DNA of 64,000 nucleotides from Mycolicibacterium porcinum (GCA_002086835.1 MVIG01000003.1:434001-498000), one strand, 5' to 3'. Numbered from the stretch's first letter, positions 44,058 to 52,718 are shown. Translations and numbers: made by a program. Notes: generated from the letters alone by a model not told the origin.

Positions 44058-46469
44058 ATGGCGTCAGCCGTACCGGAGACCGTCGCAACCCGCTATGCCG
44101 GCAGACGGGTCGAGCGGGTCGAAGACACCCGCCTGCTCACCGGACGCGGCACCTACGTCGACGACATCAGCCGGCCCGGCATGCTGCACGCCTGCTTCGT
44201 CCGCAGCCCCTACGCGCACGCCAAGTTCACCGGCATCGACGCCACTGCGGCCCTGGCACTACCCGGGGTGCACGCGGTGCTGACCGCGGCCGACCTGAAC
44301 CCCGAGGTCAAGGAAGCCTGGCACGCCGTCGCGGGCAAGGACGTCCCCGACACCCCGCGGCCGCCGCTGGCCGAGGGCGAGGTGAAGTTCGTCGGGGATC
44401 CGGTGGCCCTGGTCATCGCCGAGAGCCGCTACCTCGCCGAAGATGCCGTCGACCTGGTCGACGTCGACTACGAGCCGTTGCCCGCCATCGCCGACTTCCG
44501 GCAGGCACTGACCTCGGAGGTCTCCGTCCACGAGGCCTTCCCGGACAACAACGCCGGGGGCATGGCCGGCATGCCGCCGGACGAAGAGGTCTTCGGCTCC
44601 GCCGCGCATGTGGTGAAGGAGCACATCTATCAGCAGATGCACGTGCCAGTGCCGATCGAGTGCCGCGGCATGGTCACCGAGTGGTCGGCCACCTCGGGCG
44701 AGCTGACCATCTGGGCCTCCACCCAGACTCCGCACGAGCTGCGCGCGTTCGCGGCCCGGCTGCTCGGCATCCCGGCTCAGCACGTGCGGGTCATCATGCG
44801 CGACACCGGCGGCGGATTCGGCCAGAAGGTCGTCCCGATGCGCGAGGACATGTGCATCATGCTCGCCGCGCGGAAGGTTGCTTCTGCGACGTCGAACGCG
44901 CGATCGGGCACGGCGTTGAAATGGATCGAGGACCGGCGCGAGAACCTGATGTCGGCCGGCCAGTCCCGCCACGTCGACGGCGACGTCCGCATGGCCTTCG
45001 ACGAGGACGGCACCATCCTGGCCGCCGACATCGACTTCATCCAGGACGTGGGCGCGTACCCGACCCCGTATCCGGTGCTCACCACCGCGGCCATCGGCAT
45101 GTTCTTCCCCGGCCCGTACCGGGTGCCCAAGGCCAGCTTCAACTACAAGACGGTGTTCTCCAACACCGCGGGCCTGCACGCCTACCGCGGGCCGTGGCAG
45201 TACGAAACCCTCACCCGCGAAATACTTCTCGACATCGCCGCGCGCAAGATGGGCATGGACCCCGTCGAGCTGCGGCGCAAGAATCTGCTCCGCCGCGACG
45301 AGATGCCGTACTTCAATCCCAACGGCATGCCCTATGACCACGTCGCCCCGATCGAGACCTTCGAGCAGGCCGTCAAGATCCTCGACCACGAGGGCTTCCG
45401 CAAGGAGCAGGCCGAGGCGCTGGCCCAGGGCCGCTATCTCGGCCTGGGCTTCTCGGCCTACATCGAGCCGACCGGCGCGGCCACCGGCCACCTGGCCAGT
45501 GAAGGCTGCACCATTCGGATGGAACCGACCGGCAAGATCAACGTGTACGTGAACGGTGGGTCGACCGGAAACAGCTTGGAAACCACCGTCATCCAGCTCA
45601 CCGCCGACGTGTTGGGCGCCGACATCGACGATGTCGCCACCATCCAGGGCGACACTGCGGTGACGCCCTACGGCGCGGGTACCCAGGGCAGCCGCAGCGC
45701 CCCGATGACCGCGGGAGCGGTCAACGAGGCCGGCACCATCTTGCGCAAGCAGCTCGTCGCGATGGCCGCGGCCCGGCTTGAGGTCGAGGAATCGGAGATC
45801 GAACTCGGCGGGTCGAAGGCGATTGCACGCAACGATCCCGAAAAGAGCGTCAGTTTCGCCGATCTCGCCTTCCGCGCCCACTACGAGCCGCAGATGCTGC
45901 CACCGGGCATCTCGGCATCTCTGGAGGCCACTGCCCGCTACACCGCACCGCCGACCGCTCCGATCCACTGGGCAAACGCCACCCACGCCTGCACGTGCGA
46001 GGTCGACGTGGTGACGGGACACGTCACCCTGACGCGCTACATCGTCAGCGAGGACGTCGGCCCGATGATCAACCCCAACGTGGTCGAAGGCCAGATCGCC
46101 GGCGGCACGGTCCAGGGCATCGGCGGCGCGCTGTTGGAGAAGCTGTCCTACGACGACGCCGGAAACCCGTTGTCCTCAACATTTGTCGACTATCTGCTGC
46201 CCACTGCCACCGAGGTCCCGACGATCGAGTACGGCCACGTCGAGATCCCCGGTCCCGGTGTCGGCGGATACAAGGGGGCGGGCGAGGGCGGCGCCATCGG
46301 CTCGACGCCCGCGGTGATCAACGCCGTGAACGACGCGTTGGCCCCGCTCGGCGTCACCTTGACCACACTGCCCGCCACCCCGGCAGCCATCGTCGACGCC
46401 ATCGAACAGGCGCAGGAAACCCCACTGCAGGAAGCCCGCTCACACAAACCACACGGAAGGGATCACTGA
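44058..46469 (+). CDS. Molybdenum hydroxylase large subunit (CoxL/xanthine dehydrogenase family)
   Basis: An 803-residue molybdopterin-binding subunit. Mo-cofactor motifs are GGGFGQKVVPMRED (about residues 253-266), GAGTQGSRSAP and the catalytic glutamate in YKGAGEGGAIGS (about 740). The active-site loop near residue 375 reads AYRGPWQYET. It is not the form I CO dehydrogenase loop (AYxCSFR) nor the common AYRGAGR, so true CO oxidation is unlikely. The enzyme probably hydroxylates an aldehyde or heterocycle. It is the first gene of an L-G-M-S operon with tightly spaced or overlapping partners. Confidence 0.92.
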   Translation: MASAVPETVATRYAGRRVERVEDTRLLTGRGTYVDDISRPGMLHACFVRSPYAHAKFTGIDATAALALPGVHAVLTAADLNPEVKEAWHAVAGKDVPDTPRPPLAEGEVKFVGDPVALVIAESRYLAEDAVDLVDVDYEPLPAIADFRQALTSEVSVHEAFPDNNAGGMAGMPPDEEVFGSAAHVVKEHIYQQMHVPVPIECRGMVTEWSATSGELTIWASTQTPHELRAFAARLLGIPAQHVRVIMRDTGGGFGQKVVPMREDMCIMLAARKVASATSNARSGTALKWIEDRRENLMSAGQSRHVDGDVRMAFDEDGTILAADIDFIQDVGAYPTPYPVLTTAAIGMFFPGPYRVPKASFNYKTVFSNTAGLHAYRGPWQYETLTREILLDIAARKMGMDPVELRRKNLLRRDEMPYFNPNGMPYDHVAPIETFEQAVKILDHEGFRKEQAEALAQGRYLGLGFSAYIEPTGAATGHLASEGCTIRMEPTGKINVYVNGGSTGNSLETTVIQLTADVLGADIDDVATIQGDTAVTPYGAGTQGSRSAPMTAGAVNEAGTILRKQLVAMAAARLEVEESEIELGGSKAIARNDPEKSVSFADLAFRAHYEPQMLPPGISASLEATARYTAPPTAPIHWANATHACTCEVDVVTGHVTLTRYIVSEDVGPMINPNVVEGQIAGGTVQGIGGALLEKLSYDDAGNPLSSTFVDYLLPTATEVPTIEYGHVEIPGPGVGGYKGAGEGGAIGSTPAVINAVNDALAPLGVTLTTLPATPAAIVDAIEQAQETPLQEARSHKPHGRDH

Positions 46470-46471
46470 TC

Positions 46472-47176
46472 GTGGAGCTCAACAATGAATTCCGGGTCGC
46501 GGTACCTGCGACGAGAACCTGGGAGGTGCTCACCGACGTCGAACGCGTCGCACCGTGCCTGCCCGGCGCCACCCTGCTCAGCGTCGACGGCGACGATTTC
46601 ACCGGAGCGGTCAAGGTGAAGGTCGGCCCGATCACGGTGTCCTACAAGGGCGATGCGACGTTCCAGGAGAAGGACGCGGCGGCGCAGCGGGTGGTGCTCA
46701 AGGCCAACGGCAAGGAGACCCGCGGCAACGGCACCGCCTCGGCGATCGTGACGGCCCAACTGAAGGACGAGGGCGCTGACTCCACGCTGGTTGTGGTGAC
46801 CACCGATCTGGCCATCTCCGGCAAGGCCGCGCAGTTCGGCCGCGGTGTGCTCGCCGACGTGGCCGGCAGCCTGATCGACCAGTTCGCCAAGAGTCTGGAA
46901 GCCGAACTTCTCGGAGAAACCACATCGGCGGCGGAAACCGGCTCCGCCGCAACGGGAGCCGAGCAGCCCCCTCAGGAGGCCGCCCCGATCAACGCGCTCG
47001 CCCTGGCCAAGGTGATGGCGGTTCCGATGGCCAAGCGCTTCGCCCCCGCCATCGGCGCGGTCGCGGCAGCAGGCGTGCTCGGCTTCCTGGTCGGCCGGGC
47101 CGGGCGTGGCAAGCGTCAGAACACCGGGCTGAGCACCGAGGACCTGCAGGCGGCACTGCTGCGGTTGGTGTCATGA
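46472..47176 (+). CDS. CoxG-like SRPBCC protein with C-terminal membrane anchor
   Basis: A 234-residue protein from GTG 46472, 2 bp after the large-subunit stop. Residues 1-150 are the SRPBCC/CoxG fold (VPATRTWEVLTDVERVAPCLPGA, GAVKVKVGPITVSYKG). After a disordered Ala/Glu linker a hydrophobic helix (GAVAAAGVLGFLVG) near the C-terminus resembles the CoxG tail that docks the hydroxylase to the membrane. The stop overlaps the FAD-subunit start (ATGA). Confidence 0.9.
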   Translation: MELNNEFRVAVPATRTWEVLTDVERVAPCLPGATLLSVDGDDFTGAVKVKVGPITVSYKGDATFQEKDAAAQRVVLKANGKETRGNGTASAIVTAQLKDEGADSTLVVVTTDLAISGKAAQFGRGVLADVAGSLIDQFAKSLEAELLGETTSAAETGSAATGAEQPPQEAAPINALALAKVMAVPMAKRFAPAIGAVAAAGVLGFLVGRAGRGKRQNTGLSTEDLQAALLRLVS

Positions 47177-48057
47177 AGCCCGCCCCCTTCGCATATCACC
47201 GGCCCGCCACGGTCACCGAGGCGGTGACCATGCTCGGCGAGTACGGCGAGGATGCCAAGATCCTGGCCGGCGGCCAGAGCCTGGTGCCGATGCTGGCCAT
47301 GCGGCTGACGCACTTCGACAACCTGATCGACATCTCGCGACTGGCTGAGCTGAACGACATCGCCCTGCAGGGCAACGAGATCCGGATCGGCGCGGCCACT
47401 CCGCACGCCATGGTGGGGCTGGACGACGAGATCGCCGACTCGGTGCCGCTACTGACCCTCGCCACGCCGCACATCGGCCATTTCCAGATCCGCAGCCGCG
47501 GCACCCTCGGCGGCGCGATCGCGCACGCCGATCCGGCAGCCGAGTACGCGGCCGTCGCACTGGCGCTCGACGCGACCATCGAGGCCACCTCGGCGCGGGG
47601 AACCCGTCAGATCCCCGCCGCCGAATTCTTCACCGGCCTGTGGGAGACCGCGCTGGCCCCCGACGAGATGCTGACCGCCGTGCGCTTCCCGGTGGCGACG
47701 GGGCGCAGCGGGTTCGGGATCGCCGAGTTCGCCAGGCGCCACGGCGATTTCGCGATCGCCGGCGCGGTGGTCGGATTCGAACTCGACGAGGACGACCGGA
47801 TCACCCGCTGCGGCATCGGCCTGCTGGGCCTCGGCTCCACCCCGCTGCGGGCCACCCCGGCCGAGTCGGCGGTTATCGGTACCCCGATCGGCGGGATCAG
47901 CGCCGACGAGATCGGCAGGCTGGCACTGTCCGAGCTCACCGACATTCCCTCCGATCTGCAGGGCTCGGCGTCGTACCGGGCCAGGGTCGGAGCCGCCATG
48001 GTTTCCCGCGCCTGGACCCAGGCAACCACGCACGCCGAGGAGGCCCTCAATGCATGA
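47173..48057 (+). CDS. Molybdenum hydroxylase FAD-binding medium subunit (CoxM-like)
   Basis: A 294-residue flavoprotein that relays electrons from the Fe-S subunit to an acceptor. FAD motifs are AGGQSLVPMLAMRL (about residues 32-45) and the second loop GTLGGAIAHADPAAEY (about 110-125); the C-terminal CO_deh_flav_C domain follows. It is coupled to the CoxG-like gene by ATGA and overlaps the small subunit by 8 bp. Confidence 0.93.
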   Translation: MKPAPFAYHRPATVTEAVTMLGEYGEDAKILAGGQSLVPMLAMRLTHFDNLIDISRLAELNDIALQGNEIRIGAATPHAMVGLDDEIADSVPLLTLATPHIGHFQIRSRGTLGGAIAHADPAAEYAAVALALDATIEATSARGTRQIPAAEFFTGLWETALAPDEMLTAVRFPVATGRSGFGIAEFARRHGDFAIAGAVVGFELDEDDRITRCGIGLLGLGSTPLRATPAESAVIGTPIGGISADEIGRLALSELTDIPSDLQGSASYRARVGAAMVSRAWTQATTHAEEALNA

Positions 48058-48547
48058 ACTGCCGGTTGCGGTTTCGGTCAACGGGCGGGACTACCGGGGC
48101 GTGGTCGAGCCGCGCGTCACACTGGCGGATTTCCTCCGGGACAACTGCGGTCTCACCGGGACCCACCTCGGCTGCGAGCACGGTGCCTGCGGCGCCTGCA
48201 CAGTGATGCTGGACGGGCAAGCGGTCCGGTCGTGCCTGGTGTTCGCCGTTCAGGTGGACGGTCAGGAAGTGACGACGGTCGAGGGCATCGCCGGCCCGGA
48301 CGGCGAGCTGTCTCCGGTCCAGGCCGCGCTCAAGGAGTGCCACGGCCTGCAATGCGGCTTCTGCACACCGGGATTCGTCACGTCGATCACCGCGATGCTG
48401 CGCGACAACCCGAACCCCACCGATGCGGAGATCCGCGAGGGGCTTTCGGGCAACTTCTGCCGCTGCACCGGATACCAGGGGATCGTGAACGCCGTGCACC
48501 GGGTCTGCGAACACACCGACGAGCTCAAGCCCCTAGGTCAGCAATAA
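48050..48547 (+). CDS. Molybdenum hydroxylase 2Fe-2S small subunit (CoxS-like)
   Basis: A 165-residue iron-sulfur subunit. The N-terminal plant-type 2Fe-2S cluster uses cysteines in LGCEHGACGACTV and RSCL. The second cluster uses CGFCTPGF and FCRCTGYQ. It moves electrons from the Mo site to FAD. It is the last gene of the operon, and its 3' end overlaps the convergent DUF1905 gene by 23 bp. Confidence 0.95.
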   Translation: MHELPVAVSVNGRDYRGVVEPRVTLADFLRDNCGLTGTHLGCEHGACGACTVMLDGQAVRSCLVFAVQVDGQEVTTVEGIAGPDGELSPVQAALKECHGLQCGFCTPGFVTSITAMLRDNPNPTDAEIREGLSGNFCRCTGYQGIVNAVHRVCEHTDELKPLGQQ

Positions 48548-48959
48548 CTTTCGCGATGCGACGGGCCCGGGTCTCAGCGGCCTTGGCCCCTTCCACCTGA
48601 GTGACGTGCGCCTTCTGCCTGCTGTAGGACAGGCGCTCCCAGTGCGCGGCTGCACCCGGTGCCCCGTCGAGGGCGGCCCGCAGATCGTCGGGCACTGTCA
48701 CGGTGCGTGGCTCGGTGTCGACGGTCAGCTCCACGTCGATGGCATCGCCCCCACCGATGCCCGACTCCCTGCGGCGCTCGGCGCTGAACGGGATCAGGAA
48801 CTTGCCGCCCATCGGCGCGATCGTCGAGCGGTACCGGTAGCCGTTCACATCGACCACCACGGCCGGGCGCTTACCCGCCGCCAGTGCCTCCACCACCTCG
48901 GCGGGAACTTCGATGCCGGTGTTGTTGCCGTCCTGGAACATCACTGTCGAGAATTTCAT
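48525..48959 (-). CDS. DUF1905/YdeI-OmdA family protein
   Basis: A 144-residue protein from ATG 48959 (MKFSTVMFQDGNNTGIEVP). The N-terminal half is a DUF1905 beta-barrel (VVVDVNGYRYRSTIAPMGGKFLIPF). The C-terminal half is the YdeI/OmpD-associated helical module (VPDDLRAALDGAPGAAAHWERLSYSRQKAHVTQ). The family is widespread in actinobacteria without a firm function. The frame runs on upstream of 48959, but that part is antisense to the next gene. Confidence 0.87.
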   Translation of the reverse strand: MKFSTVMFQDGNNTGIEVPAEVVEALAAGKRPAVVVDVNGYRYRSTIAPMGGKFLIPFSAERRRESGIGGGDAIDVELTVDTEPRTVTVPDDLRAALDGAPGAAAHWERLSYSRQKAHVTQVEGAKAAETRARRIAKVIADLGA

Positions 48960-48999
48960 CGTCCCTCCCGTCGCCAACGTAGTCGGTAAAAGTGGTGGT

Positions 49000-49887
49000 A
49001 TGAAGATCGGATTCGTCGGCCTGGGCAACATGGGCGCGGCCATGGCCGCCAACCTGCTCACGGCCGGACACGAGGTCACCGCGTACAACCGCTCCCCCGA
49101 CAAGGTGACCGCGCTGGTCGCCCAGGGAGCCCGCCCGGCAGCCTCGGTTGCCGACGCCTGCCGGGGCGACGTCGTCGTCACCATGCTGGCCAACGACGAA
49201 GCGGTCCGCGCCGTCACATTCGGGGACGACGGCATCGTCTCCTCGCTGTCTCAAGGCGCGGTCCATGTCTCGTCGTCGACGATCAGTGTCGCCCTGGCCG
49301 ACCAGCTCACCGCGGCCCACGGCGATGCCGGCCAGGGTTTCGTCGCCGCCCCGGTGTTCGGCCGGCCCGAGGCGGCCGCGGCAGCCAAGTTGTTCGTGGT
49401 CGCGGCCGGTTCCCCGACCACCCTGGAGGTGGTGACCCCGGTGTTCGAGGCGATAGGGCAGCGCACCTTCGTCCTCGGCGAGGCGCCCCGTGCCGCGAAC
49501 CTGGTGAAGATCAGCGGCAACTTCTTGATCGCCTCGGTGATCGAATCGCTCGGCGAGGCAATGGCTCTCGTGGGCAAGGCAGGGGTGGACAAGCAGCAGT
49601 ACCTGGACCTGCTGACCTCGACGTTGTTCGACGCCCCGGTGTACCGCACCTACGGCGGGCTGCTGGCCCGTGAGGAGTTCAGCCCGGCCGGCTTCGCCGC
49701 CACGCTCGGCCTCAAGGACGTCAAGCTGGCGCTGAGCGCAGGCGAGGAACTCCAGGTGCCGCTGCCCGTCGGGAGCCTGCTGCGGGACCGTTTCCTCACG
49801 CTGCTGGCCACCGGCGGTGGCGATCTGGACTGGTCAGCAGCGGGCGCGCTGAGCACGTGGGAGGCCGGAGGCGAGCACCCGGCCTAG
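49000..49887 (+). CDS. NAD(P)-dependent beta-hydroxyacid dehydrogenase
   Basis: A 295-residue 6-phosphogluconate/3-hydroxyisobutyrate dehydrogenase relative. The N-terminal motif is MKIGFVGLGNMGAAMAANLL. The catalytic Lys is in ANLVKISGNFLI, and a C-terminal helical dimerisation domain contains GLKDVKLALSAGEEL. The Asn-Arg pair after the second strand (TAYNRSPDK) favours NADP. In this family the catalytic loop D-x-P-V-S-G-G is usual; here it reads AAPVFGRPEAA, like GLYR/GHBDH-type or imine-reductase-like members. Substrate unknown. Confidence 0.88.
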   Translation: MKIGFVGLGNMGAAMAANLLTAGHEVTAYNRSPDKVTALVAQGARPAASVADACRGDVVVTMLANDEAVRAVTFGDDGIVSSLSQGAVHVSSSTISVALADQLTAAHGDAGQGFVAAPVFGRPEAAAAAKLFVVAAGSPTTLEVVTPVFEAIGQRTFVLGEAPRAANLVKISGNFLIASVIESLGEAMALVGKAGVDKQQYLDLLTSTLFDAPVYRTYGGLLAREEFSPAGFAATLGLKDVKLALSAGEELQVPLPVGSLLRDRFLTLLATGGGDLDWSAAGALSTWEAGGEHPA

Positions 49888-49894
49888 CACACGT

Positions 49895-50737
49895 CTACTC
49901 GCTCGGGACGACTCCACGGAGGCCGTCGACGCCGTACAGCGGTTCCAGCATCCCGGAGATGTCGGGGCCGCGGCGCAGGCTGTGGCCGCCGTCGACACCG
50001 ATGGACTGGCCGGTGATCCAGCCCGCGGCGTCGCTGAGCAGGAACACCGCGAGGTTGGCGATGTCCTCGACCTCACCGAACCGCGGCATCGGGGTGCAGG
50101 CCTTGTAGTCGTCGCTGGCCGCCGGCAGTTCGAAGACCGGGCCGACCATCTCCGTCCGGGTCAACCCGGGCCGGATGCTGTTGAACCGCACCGAGGACGG
50201 TCCCATCTCGTCGGCGGCCAGTTTGAGCAGATGGTCGAACGCCGCCTTGCTGACGCCGTACGCGCCGAACCAGCGGTGGGTGTTGGTGGAGGCGATCGAC
50301 GAGATGCCGACGAACGAGCCGCCGCCGGCGCGGACCATCTCCCGGCCGGCGTGCTTGATGAGGTACATCGTTCCATTGACGTTCAGATCGACGGTCTGGC
50401 GCCACAGTTCGGAGTCGATCTGGGTGATCGGACCGATCGTCAGCGAACCACCGGCGCTGTGCACCACACCGTGCAGTTGGCCGTTCCAGGCGGTCGCCAC
50501 GTCGACTGCGCGGCGGACCTCGTCCTCGTTAGTGACGTCGGCAGGCTCGTAGCGCACCGATCCGGGGCCCTGGGTGCCGAGCTCGTCGGCCGCGGCGCTC
50601 AACTTGTCGGCGTTGCGCCCGATCAGCAGGGCGTTACCTCCGGCGGCGACGATGGCGGCCGCGGCACCCTTGCCGATTCCGCTACCGCCACCGGTGACCA
50701 GATAAGTTCGACCCTCTAACGAAATCTGCATGGTCAT
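49895..50737 (-). CDS. Short-chain dehydrogenase/reductase
   Basis: A 280-residue SDR (MTMQISLEGRTYLVTGGGSGIGKG). The second strand ends IGRNAD, suggesting NADP(H). HSAGGS is at about residue 92, and the active site has Ser in GISSIAST with Tyr/Lys in AYGVSKAAFDH. The start overlaps the stop of the upstream enoyl-CoA hydratase by 4 bp, so the two act together, perhaps as sequential steps of a beta-oxidation-like pathway. Confidence 0.9.
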   Translation of the reverse strand: MTMQISLEGRTYLVTGGGSGIGKGAAAAIVAAGGNALLIGRNADKLSAAADELGTQGPGSVRYEPADVTNEDEVRRAVDVATAWNGQLHGVVHSAGGSLTIGPITQIDSELWRQTVDLNVNGTMYLIKHAGREMVRAGGGSFVGISSIASTNTHRWFGAYGVSKAAFDHLLKLAADEMGPSSVRFNSIRPGLTRTEMVGPVFELPAASDDYKACTPMPRFGEVEDIANLAVFLLSDAAGWITGQSIGVDGGHSLRRGPDISGMLEPLYGVDGLRGVVPSE

Positions 50738-51642
50738 GGTGTATCACGCCGGGCGGGCTTGGGAGCGCCGAGCGTCCGCCAGTCGGGAACATCGGGCGGC
50801 ATGCCCACCGGCCAGCGGTTCTCGTTGGCGGACGCCCAGTGTGCGTGCCCGAGTTCGTGGATGTGGAAGGCATGTCGCAGCGCCTCGGTGAAGCCCATCG
50901 CGTCGCTGGCCGCGTTGACGGAATCCTTGACCAGCAGGGCCGCCATCGTCGGCCGCTCGGCGATGCGCCGGGCGAATTCCAGTGTCTTGTCTTCGAGTTC
51001 GTCGCGCGCGAACACCTTGGACACCATGCCCAGCCGGTACGCCTCATCGGCATCGATCGAATCTCCGGTCAGCAGTAGCTCTTTGGCCTTGCGGGCGCCG
51101 AACTCCCACGGGTGGGCGTAGTACTCGACACCGGGCATACCCATCCGCACCCCGACCACGTCGCTGAACTTGGCGTCGTCGGCGGCGACGATCAGGTCGC
51201 AGGCCCAGATCAGCATCAGGGCCGCCGAGATCGCATTGCCCTGCACCTGGGCGATGGTGATCTTGCGCAGATCACGCCAACGCCGGGTGTTCTCGAAGTA
51301 GAAGTGCCACTCCTGCAGATAGGTGCGCTCGGTGATGCCGGAGGCGGTGGCACCGTGGGTGCGGAAGGTCGGGTGCTGGGTCGGTCCCGGCTGCCGCTCG
51401 GCCAGTGCCGCTTCGGAACCGAGGTCATGACCCGCCGAGAAGTTCTTCCCACGCGCGGCCAGGATCACCACACGGACCGCGTCATCGGCCTCAGCCCGCC
51501 CGAACGCCTCGTCGAGCTCTACCAGCAGCGTCCGGGACTGGGCGTTCTGGGCCTCCGGGCGGTTCAGCCAGATCCGGGCGATGCGTCCGTCGTCGAGTGT
51601 CTCGTACTCGACCTGGCGGGCTGTGTCGTCAGGACTGACCAT
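50734..51642 (-). CDS. Enoyl-CoA hydratase/isomerase-family protein
   Basis: A 302-residue crotonase-fold enzyme. The N-terminal IARIWLNRPEAQNAQSRTLL is followed by the oxyanion-hole segment GKNFSAGHDLGSE and the second one, QGNAISAALMLIWACDL. A long insert with aromatic residues (LQEWHFYFENTRRWRDL) and a C-terminal extension resemble the EchA13-like group. It probably hydrates or isomerises an acyl-CoA. First gene of a two-gene leftward operon; the divergent gap to the secreted protein at 51904 holds PhoP-like repeats. Confidence 0.88.
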   Translation of the reverse strand: MVSPDDTARQVEYETLDDGRIARIWLNRPEAQNAQSRTLLVELDEAFGRAEADDAVRVVILAARGKNFSAGHDLGSEAALAERQPGPTQHPTFRTHGATASGITERTYLQEWHFYFENTRRWRDLRKITIAQVQGNAISAALMLIWACDLIVAADDAKFSDVVGVRMGMPGVEYYAHPWEFGARKAKELLLTGDSIDADEAYRLGMVSKVFARDELEDKTLEFARRIAERPTMAALLVKDSVNAASDAMGFTEALRHAFHIHELGHAHWASANENRWPVGMPPDVPDWRTLGAPKPARRDTP

Positions 51643-51710
51643 TGCGGACCACCTTTTAGGCAGGGTAAGTAAGTTACAGAGTGCACATTACGTGTATCAC
51701 GCAACCGGAC

Positions 51711-51750
51711 TCACACCGGGATCACAGCTATCGCGCAGGCGCTTCACAGC
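51711..51750 (+). promoter_or_regulatory. PhoP-like direct repeat array upstream of secreted-protein genes
   Basis: Seen: TCACACC (51711), TCACAGC (51722), a degenerate GCGCAGG (51733) and TCACAGC (51744), all starting exactly 11 bp apart. This is the period of PhoP boxes (7-bp repeat plus 4-bp spacer), with two perfect and one 6/7 match. A -10 hexamer TAGAAT lies downstream at 51810-51815, giving a leader of about 80 nt to the ATG at 51904. Inference: PhoP activation of the downstream gene or repression of the divergent hydratase operon. Confidence 0.6.
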
Positions 51751-51903
51751 ATTCGCTGGACACGCGTCGGGACCATGTCAGACTCGCGGCCATTTTTCCT
51801 AGTAGAGCGTAGAATGCCAGTGAGGGACGGGATCTTTTTCAACCGCCACCGAACCACCGCGGCCGGGTATTCAGCAAACGTTTCAAGGCCCCCGAGAGAA
51901 AGC

Positions 51904-52293
51904 ATGGCAATGGCCATCTCCCCGCTTTTCATCCGCCGCTTCGCCGTCGCGGCAGGCATCGCCGCAACCATCGCCGCAGCACCCGTCCTGACGGTGTTGT
52001 CGACACCGTCCCAGTCGCTGGCCGCGTGCCCCAACGGGGAGACCGAGGACACCTTCACCAACGTGTGCGTCCCCGACATCGTGCCCAACTCCCCGGGGAA
52101 CTTCAGCAGCGCCGCAGGTAATCCGGATCTGCCTGCGGTGAACGCGCCGGATGGCGGCGGCTCCATCCCCTGCACCGGCGCGAACTCCGGGCAGTGCATC
52201 GGGTTGGCCGAGGAACAGCAGGCTGAGGGCCCCGAGCCCGTTCCACAGTCGACCGTCGGCAGCAGCCCGACGGTGCACGGTTCGATCGGCTGA
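51904..52293 (+). CDS. Small secreted four-Cys protein, tandem paralogue 1
   Basis: A 129-residue protein from ATG 51904, with GAGAAAG just upstream. The Sec signal runs to about residue 38 (SQSLA|ACP). The mature part is 90 residues, acidic and Pro/Gly-rich, with four cysteines in fixed places (ACPNGE, NVCVPD, SIPCTG, GQCIGLAEE) and the core GNPDLPAVN. The C-terminus is STVGSSPTVHGSIG. Two close paralogues follow. Database entries of this type are, I believe, labelled intersectin-EH binding protein Ibp1, an unproven name. PhoP-like repeats lie upstream. Function unknown. Confidence 0.85.
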   Translation: MAMAISPLFIRRFAVAAGIAATIAAAPVLTVLSTPSQSLAACPNGETEDTFTNVCVPDIVPNSPGNFSSAAGNPDLPAVNAPDGGGSIPCTGANSGQCIGLAEEQQAEGPEPVPQSTVGSSPTVHGSIG

Positions 52294-52325
52294 CACAGCC
52301 ACACCGCAGAGACCACACAGTGAAC

Positions 52326-52350
52326 CCTCAGCAGTCCTAGACTGCTGAGG
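52326..52350 (+). promoter_or_regulatory. Inverted repeat abutting the start codon of paralogue 2
   Basis: Perfect 11-bp arms CCTCAGCAGTC/GACTGCTGAGG with a 3-nt centre, ending on the first base of the GTG start. TAGACT (52338-52343) within it is a good -10 hexamer placing the transcript start at the GTG. It could be an operator on a leaderless promoter; if transcribed from upstream, it is a hairpin hiding the start. Confidence 0.5.
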
Positions 52351-52688
52351 TGAATTCACGTGTCGCGGCTGCCGTGCTGTCCATCGCCGGCGCCGGGTGT
52401 GCACTCTCCCTGTGGCTCGGACCTCCGGTGGCACACGCGGCGTGTACGTCCGGCGAGGAAGAGGACGTCTACACGACCACCTGCACGCCGTTCCTGGTGC
52501 CCAACTCGCCATCGCCGTTCAGTGGAATCCCCGGAAATCCGGATTTGCCGGCGGTGAATCTCCCCGGCGGAGGCGGAGCGATCCCTTGCACTGGCCATAA
52601 TGCCGGCGAATGCATCGGACTGGCCGAGGAGGACGAGGCCGAAGGGCCGCAACCCATTCCGCGCTCAACTATCAGCGCCAGTCCGTAG
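52350..52688 (+). CDS. Small secreted four-Cys protein, tandem paralogue 2
   Basis: A 112-residue protein from GTG 52350. The signal peptide is residues 1-31 (LWLGPPVAHA|ACTSG). The mature 81 residues keep the family frame ACxxGEEED, TTCTPFLVPNSP, GNPDLPAVNLPGGGG, AIPCTGHN, GECIGLAEE. It ends shortly after STISASP, lacking the GSIG tail of its neighbours. A striking inverted repeat touches the start codon, so its regulation seems separate from that of paralogue 1. Confidence 0.83.
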   Translation: MNSRVAAAVLSIAGAGCALSLWLGPPVAHAACTSGEEEDVYTTTCTPFLVPNSPSPFSGIPGNPDLPAVNLPGGGGAIPCTGHNAGECIGLAEEDEAEGPQPIPRSTISASP

Positions 52689-52718
52689 CAGTTTGGGACG
52701 GTTTCCCAGCCAACTCCT

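Noticed and set aside
44259-46022. A 587-codon open frame antisense to the molybdenum hydroxylase large subunit
   Set aside because: High-GC shadow: composition rich in His/Arg/Gly/Val, no domain, while the sense frame has complete molybdopterin motifs.
44058-46469. Genuine form I carbon monoxide dehydrogenase
   Set aside because: The diagnostic Cys-containing loop (AYxCSFR) is replaced by AYRGPWQYET, and coxD/E/F accessory genes are absent.
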